NCBI GenBank assembly: GCA_963797085.1
Contig: CAWCOA010000024.1
Coordinates: forward strand, 186,001 to 250,000
Length of the DNA stretch: 64,000 nt
DNA from: JASJBU01 sp963797085
GTDB lineage: Bacteria; Pseudomonadota; Gammaproteobacteria; Chromatiales; Chromatiaceae
Direction of reading: 5' to 3'
Shown here: piece after piece, positions 61,505 through 64,000 of the stretch
Position numbering within the stretch: position 1 is the first letter of the stretch
Layout: every line of letters begins with the position of its first letter
Notes under the pieces: generated by a model
The model's input: only the letters and a program-made list of their open reading frames with translations
Told to the model about the DNA's origin: nothing
Database searches by the model: none
Position numbers and translations under genes: made by a program

Positions 61505-62596
61505 ATGTGTAATGCCTGCATTCCCCTGTTGAATGAAGCCAAGTCAACAGACGTATTTGCTGAACAACTACTCGACATGCTGAACCAAGGTGCCATGTCA
61601 CTGATGATTTCCATCGGGCACAGAACGGGTCTGTTCGACAGTATGGCCACAATGCCACCGAGTACCCTTGAACAGATTGCCGCGCAGACCGGATTGGAGC
61701 ACCGCTATGTAAAGGAATGGTTAAGTGCAATGGTTGCCGGCGGTGTCGTTCAATACTCTGTAGATGAAGAACGTTATCAACTGCCACAATCCCACGCTTT
61801 GCTTCTGACGCGTGCTGCCTCATCCGATAACATAGCCGTTTTTGCGCAATACATCAGCATGCTTGGGCAAGTTGAAGACCGCATTGTGGATTGTTTCAGA
61901 GTCGGCGGTGGTGTTGGCTATGAGAATTATCCACGCTTCCACGAAGTCATGGCCGAAGACAGCGCTCAAACCGTACTCGCTGGATTAGAGTCTCATATTC
62001 TCCCTCTGGTGAAGGATATGGTACCGAGGCTTGAACAGGGTCTCCGAGTGCTGGATATCGGTTGTGGTAAAGGTCGTGTCTTGATGCATATGGCATCACG
62101 TTACCCCAAGTCCCGATTCATCGGTTATGACCTTTCCATCGAGGCATTGCAGGAGGCTAGAGATGAAGCGGCAGGCCGGAACCTTGAAAATGTAAGTTTT
62201 ATCCAACTGGATCTCACCCGATTTGATCAGCAGGCGGAAGCTGATGTCTATGACTTTGTAACAGCCTTCGATGCTATTCATGATCAAGCTGCACCGCAAA
62301 AGGTTCTCAACGGTATTTACAAGACCTTGAAGCCGGGAGGAACCTTCCTGATGCAGGATATTCGTGCATCTTCCAGACTGGAGGGAAACCTGGAGCATCC
62401 GATTGCCCCCTTTCTATACACGATATCTACTATGCATTGCATGACTGTTTCGCTGGCCCAGGGAGGCGCTGGCCTGGGAACCATGTGGGGTGAAGAGCTC
62501 GCGATAGAGATGCTGGGAGGGGCCGGGTTTGATGAGATTATCGTCAAACAACTCGAACATGATTTTCAGAACAACTTTTATATCATGCGTAAGTAA
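61505..62596 (+). CDS. Class I SAM-dependent methyltransferase with N-terminal winged helix
   Basis: 363 residues. The N-terminal domain (about 15-105) is a dimerisation/winged-helix module: MSLMISIGHRTGLFDSMATM, TLEQIAAQTGLEHRYVKEWL. The Rossmann-type SAM domain has motif I LRVLDIGCGKGRVLMHMASR, motif II FIGYDLSIEALQEARDEA and LKPGGTFLMQDI. This layout matches the Rv2258c-like and O-methyltransferase group. GAGGAGA precedes the ATG. Divergent from a TetR regulator with a 256-base gap; the substrate is unknown. A CxxC near the N-terminus (CNAC) is unusual. Confidence 0.83.
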   Translation: MCNACIPLLNEAKSTDVFAEQLLDMLNQGAMSLMISIGHRTGLFDSMATMPPSTLEQIAAQTGLEHRYVKEWLSAMVAGGVVQYSVDEERYQLPQSHALLLTRAASSDNIAVFAQYISMLGQVEDRIVDCFRVGGGVGYENYPRFHEVMAEDSAQTVLAGLESHILPLVKDMVPRLEQGLRVLDIGCGKGRVLMHMASRYPKSRFIGYDLSIEALQEARDEAAGRNLENVSFIQLDLTRFDQQAEADVYDFVTAFDAIHDQAAPQKVLNGIYKTLKPGGTFLMQDIRASSRLEGNLEHPIAPFLYTISTMHCMTVSLAQGGAGLGTMWGEELAIEMLGGAGFDEIIVKQLEHDFQNNFYIMRK

Positions 62597-62695
62597 AAAG
62601 ACTGAGATATGGTGGGTCTTGATTCAAGTCAGGTGAACATAAACCAGTTGTGAACCACCGGATATTCCAAGGTTTTGAAAGAAGTGGATAAATTG

Positions 62696-62716
62696 GCGGG
62701 CCTTGACAGGGCCCGC
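62696..62716. other. GC-rich hairpin between methyltransferase and response regulator
   Basis: GCGGGCC and GGCCCGC around a 7-base loop. It lies between two convergent genes (stops at 62596 and 62822). No clear U-run on either side; a terminator role is plausible by position. Confidence 0.45.
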
Positions 62717-62821
62717 TCAGCTACTGAGCTGGATCGTTGGTTCCCTGTCTGCTGAAGAAGAATCTATCAAGGTTAGCTGCAGGCGCTGACAGGCCAATAG
62801 TGCCCAATCTATCAGTTGGTC

Positions 62822-63232
62822 TCAGTCCCAAAACGCCAGAATCGTTGCCATTGCCCGGGTGAATTCGTCGAAGGAGTGGGGCTTGACAATATAGTCGTCG
62901 ACATCGTATTCGAACGCGGCAGCACGGTCTTTCGGTTCATTGGACGACGTCAGAACAATGATATGCAGCTCTTTCAGCTCGGGGTCGCTACGCAGTTTGC
63001 GTAAAAACTCAATGCCGCTCATCTTCGGCAGATTGAGGTCCAGCAGGATAAGCGCCGGCGGCGGGATTTTCTCAAATCCGCTGTCACCACGCAGCATACT
63101 GAGTGCTTCCAGACCTGTACGGGCAATATGCAAAGGATTGCTGATCTCATTCTTTTGTAATGCGCGCTGGACGGTCATGATATCGACCCTGTCGTCCTCT
63201 ATCAGCAATATTGTTTCATCTTTACTCAACAT
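62822..63232 (-). CDS. Single-domain response regulator (Rcp1-like)
   Basis: 136 residues, only a receiver domain. ILLIEDDRVDIMTVQRAL carries the acidic pocket, the phosphoacceptor Asp is in LILLDLNLPKMSG (about residue 65), IIVLTSS holds the Thr switch and DDYIVKPHSFDEF the Lys. The sequence is close to Rcp1-type regulators that pair with phytochrome or hybrid-like kinases. ATG 63232 is preceded by GGAAAGAG. It lies 37 bases downstream of the histidine kinase in the same direction, so it is its likely partner. Confidence 0.87.
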   Translation of the reverse strand: MLSKDETILLIEDDRVDIMTVQRALQKNEISNPLHIARTGLEALSMLRGDSGFEKIPPPALILLDLNLPKMSGIEFLRKLRSDPELKELHIIVLTSSNEPKDRAAAFEYDVDDYIVKPHSFDEFTRAMATILAFWD

Positions 63233-63269
63233 ATTTTGCTCTTTCCAATCTGCTGCCCAGTGCTTGTTG

Positions 63270-64000
63270 TTATGTACTGGATGGTGATTTCTTCGGCCAG
63301 GTGAAGTGGAAACAAGCGCCTTCACCGATATCTGATTCTACTCTTATGCTGCCACCATGCTCTTCCACAATCTTTTTGACCAGCGCCAAACCGATACCAG
63401 TACTGCTTTCAAAATCGCTCGATACCAGAGTCTGAAACATCATGAAAATTTTGTCATGGTATTCCGGCGCTATACCCTGGCCATTGTCGCATATCGAGAA
63501 TTGATAGACCTCCCCATAGCTTTCAGCCGATATTCTGACCTTTCCCTTTTCGCCGCCGTGATGTTTGAGGCTGTTGGAGATCAGGTTGGAGAACACCTGG
63601 CCGAGCTGTAACCGGTCGGCATACAAGGTTGGCATATCCTCCTGGATCTTGATCTTGAAGCCTTTGGGGGGGGAGAGAGAATCGATAACCTCATTAACCA
63701 TCTCCCGAGTGTCGACCATGATTTCCGAGTCGCTGGTCTTTCCAACCCGGGAATATTCCAGCAATCCTTCTATCAGGTCGTGCATCCGGCGCACCCGGTC
63801 ACGCAGTAAGGCCATCTGCTCCCTTGAAGCATCGTCCAGCTTGTCGGTCAGATCTTCCTCGATCCACTGGGCAAGGTTACTCACCGCTCGCAGGGGGGCC
63901 TTGAGGTCGTGGGAGGTGACGTAGGCGAATTGTTCCAGATACTGCGACCTGCGTTCCGCCTCCGCAGTACGATTGGCAATATGATGCTCCAGCGTCTCAT
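63270..64000 (-). CDS. Sensor histidine kinase (partial, N-terminus outside window)
   Basis: About 243 C-terminal residues are visible. The dimerisation box QFAYVTSHDLKAPLRAVSNL holds the phospho-His, the N box is FSNLISNSLKHHG, and G1/G2 are DNGQGIAPEYHDKIF and STGIGLALVKKIVEEHGG. The HAMP, PAS or phytochrome sensor part lies beyond the right edge. The coiled-coil linker ANRTAEAERRSQYLEQFAYV is typical of PAS- or phytochrome-linked kinases. Paired with the receiver-only regulator directly downstream. Confidence 0.9.
   Translation of the reverse strand, partial: ETLEHHIANRTAEAERRSQYLEQFAYVTSHDLKAPLRAVSNLAQWIEEDLTDKLDDASREQMALLRDRVRRMHDLIEGLLEYSRVGKTSDSEIMVDTREMVNEVIDSLSPPKGFKIKIQEDMPTLYADRLQLGQVFSNLISNSLKHHGGEKGKVRISAESYGEVYQFSICDNGQGIAPEYHDKIFMMFQTLVSSDFESSTGIGLALVKKIVEEHGGSIRVESDIGEGACFHFTWPKKSPSST

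Overview
The window reads as a chromosome segment of a free-living or symbiotic gammaproteobacterium, most likely of the sulfur-oxidising Chromatiales type. That placement is an inference. It rests on the gene orders sdhE-ygfX-nadB-rpoE-rseA-rseB-rseC-degP and lepA-lepB-DUF4845-rnc-era-recO-pdxJ, on the two-subunit 2-oxoacid:ferredoxin oxidoreductase, on ppsA overlapped by ppsR, and on a PEP-CTERM protein. No rRNA, tRNA or CRISPR array was seen.

Left part (1-25 kb), mostly core genes. ppsR-ppsA (PEP synthase and its regulator), a DksA/TraR zinc-finger protein, a dimeric dUTPase and the sdhCDAB operon come first. Next is a small membrane-protein/regulator/lipoprotein operon with a striking double-dyad operator, then korA-korB-ferritin-like, several small secreted or unknown genes, and a badly broken secreted protein gene. 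The segment ends with sdhE-ygfX, nadB and the envelope-stress operon rpoE-rseABC-degP-glutaredoxin-like, closed by a strong terminator at 25.35 kb.

Middle part (25.4-46.4 kb), an accessory block. It lies between the degP/glutaredoxin-like gene and lepA, which are close neighbours in many gammaproteobacteria. It contains (a) a repeat-bearing autotransporter, a Hanks-type Ser/Thr kinase and a Sel1/coiled-coil/caspase lipoprotein in a row; (b) a graveyard with a tag (3-methyladenine glycosylase) fragment, a small membrane protein and an IS21-family end; (c) a visibly GC-rich polyol segment with mannitol dehydrogenase, a sugar-binding protein without its permease or ATPase, an NCS1-type permease and a broken short-chain dehydrogenase; (d) a set of poorly known genes: lipoprotein hydrolase, an 18-cysteine protein, a metallophosphoesterase, a CofD-like protein and a lysine-rich coiled coil. 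Similar GGGGCGT/ACGCCCC hairpins stand at both edges.

Right part (46.4-64 kb). The conserved lepA-lepB-DUF4845-rnc-era-recO-pdxJ run has one AhpD-like gene inserted before pdxJ. It is followed by a CPA2 antiporter, a DUF389 membrane protein, cysM, a YdbH-like envelope protein, a TRIC-channel pseudogene, a REP-type (Y1) transposase, a PEP-CTERM protein, a TetR/methyltransferase divergent pair and a response-regulator/histidine-kinase pair that runs off the right edge.

Single-base indels interrupt several otherwise good genes (lepA five times, the kinase twice, the autotransporter twice, the YdbH-like gene once, the 15.7-18.0 kb secreted protein several times). Because lepA is a conserved housekeeping gene, some of these are probably consensus errors rather than true decay.
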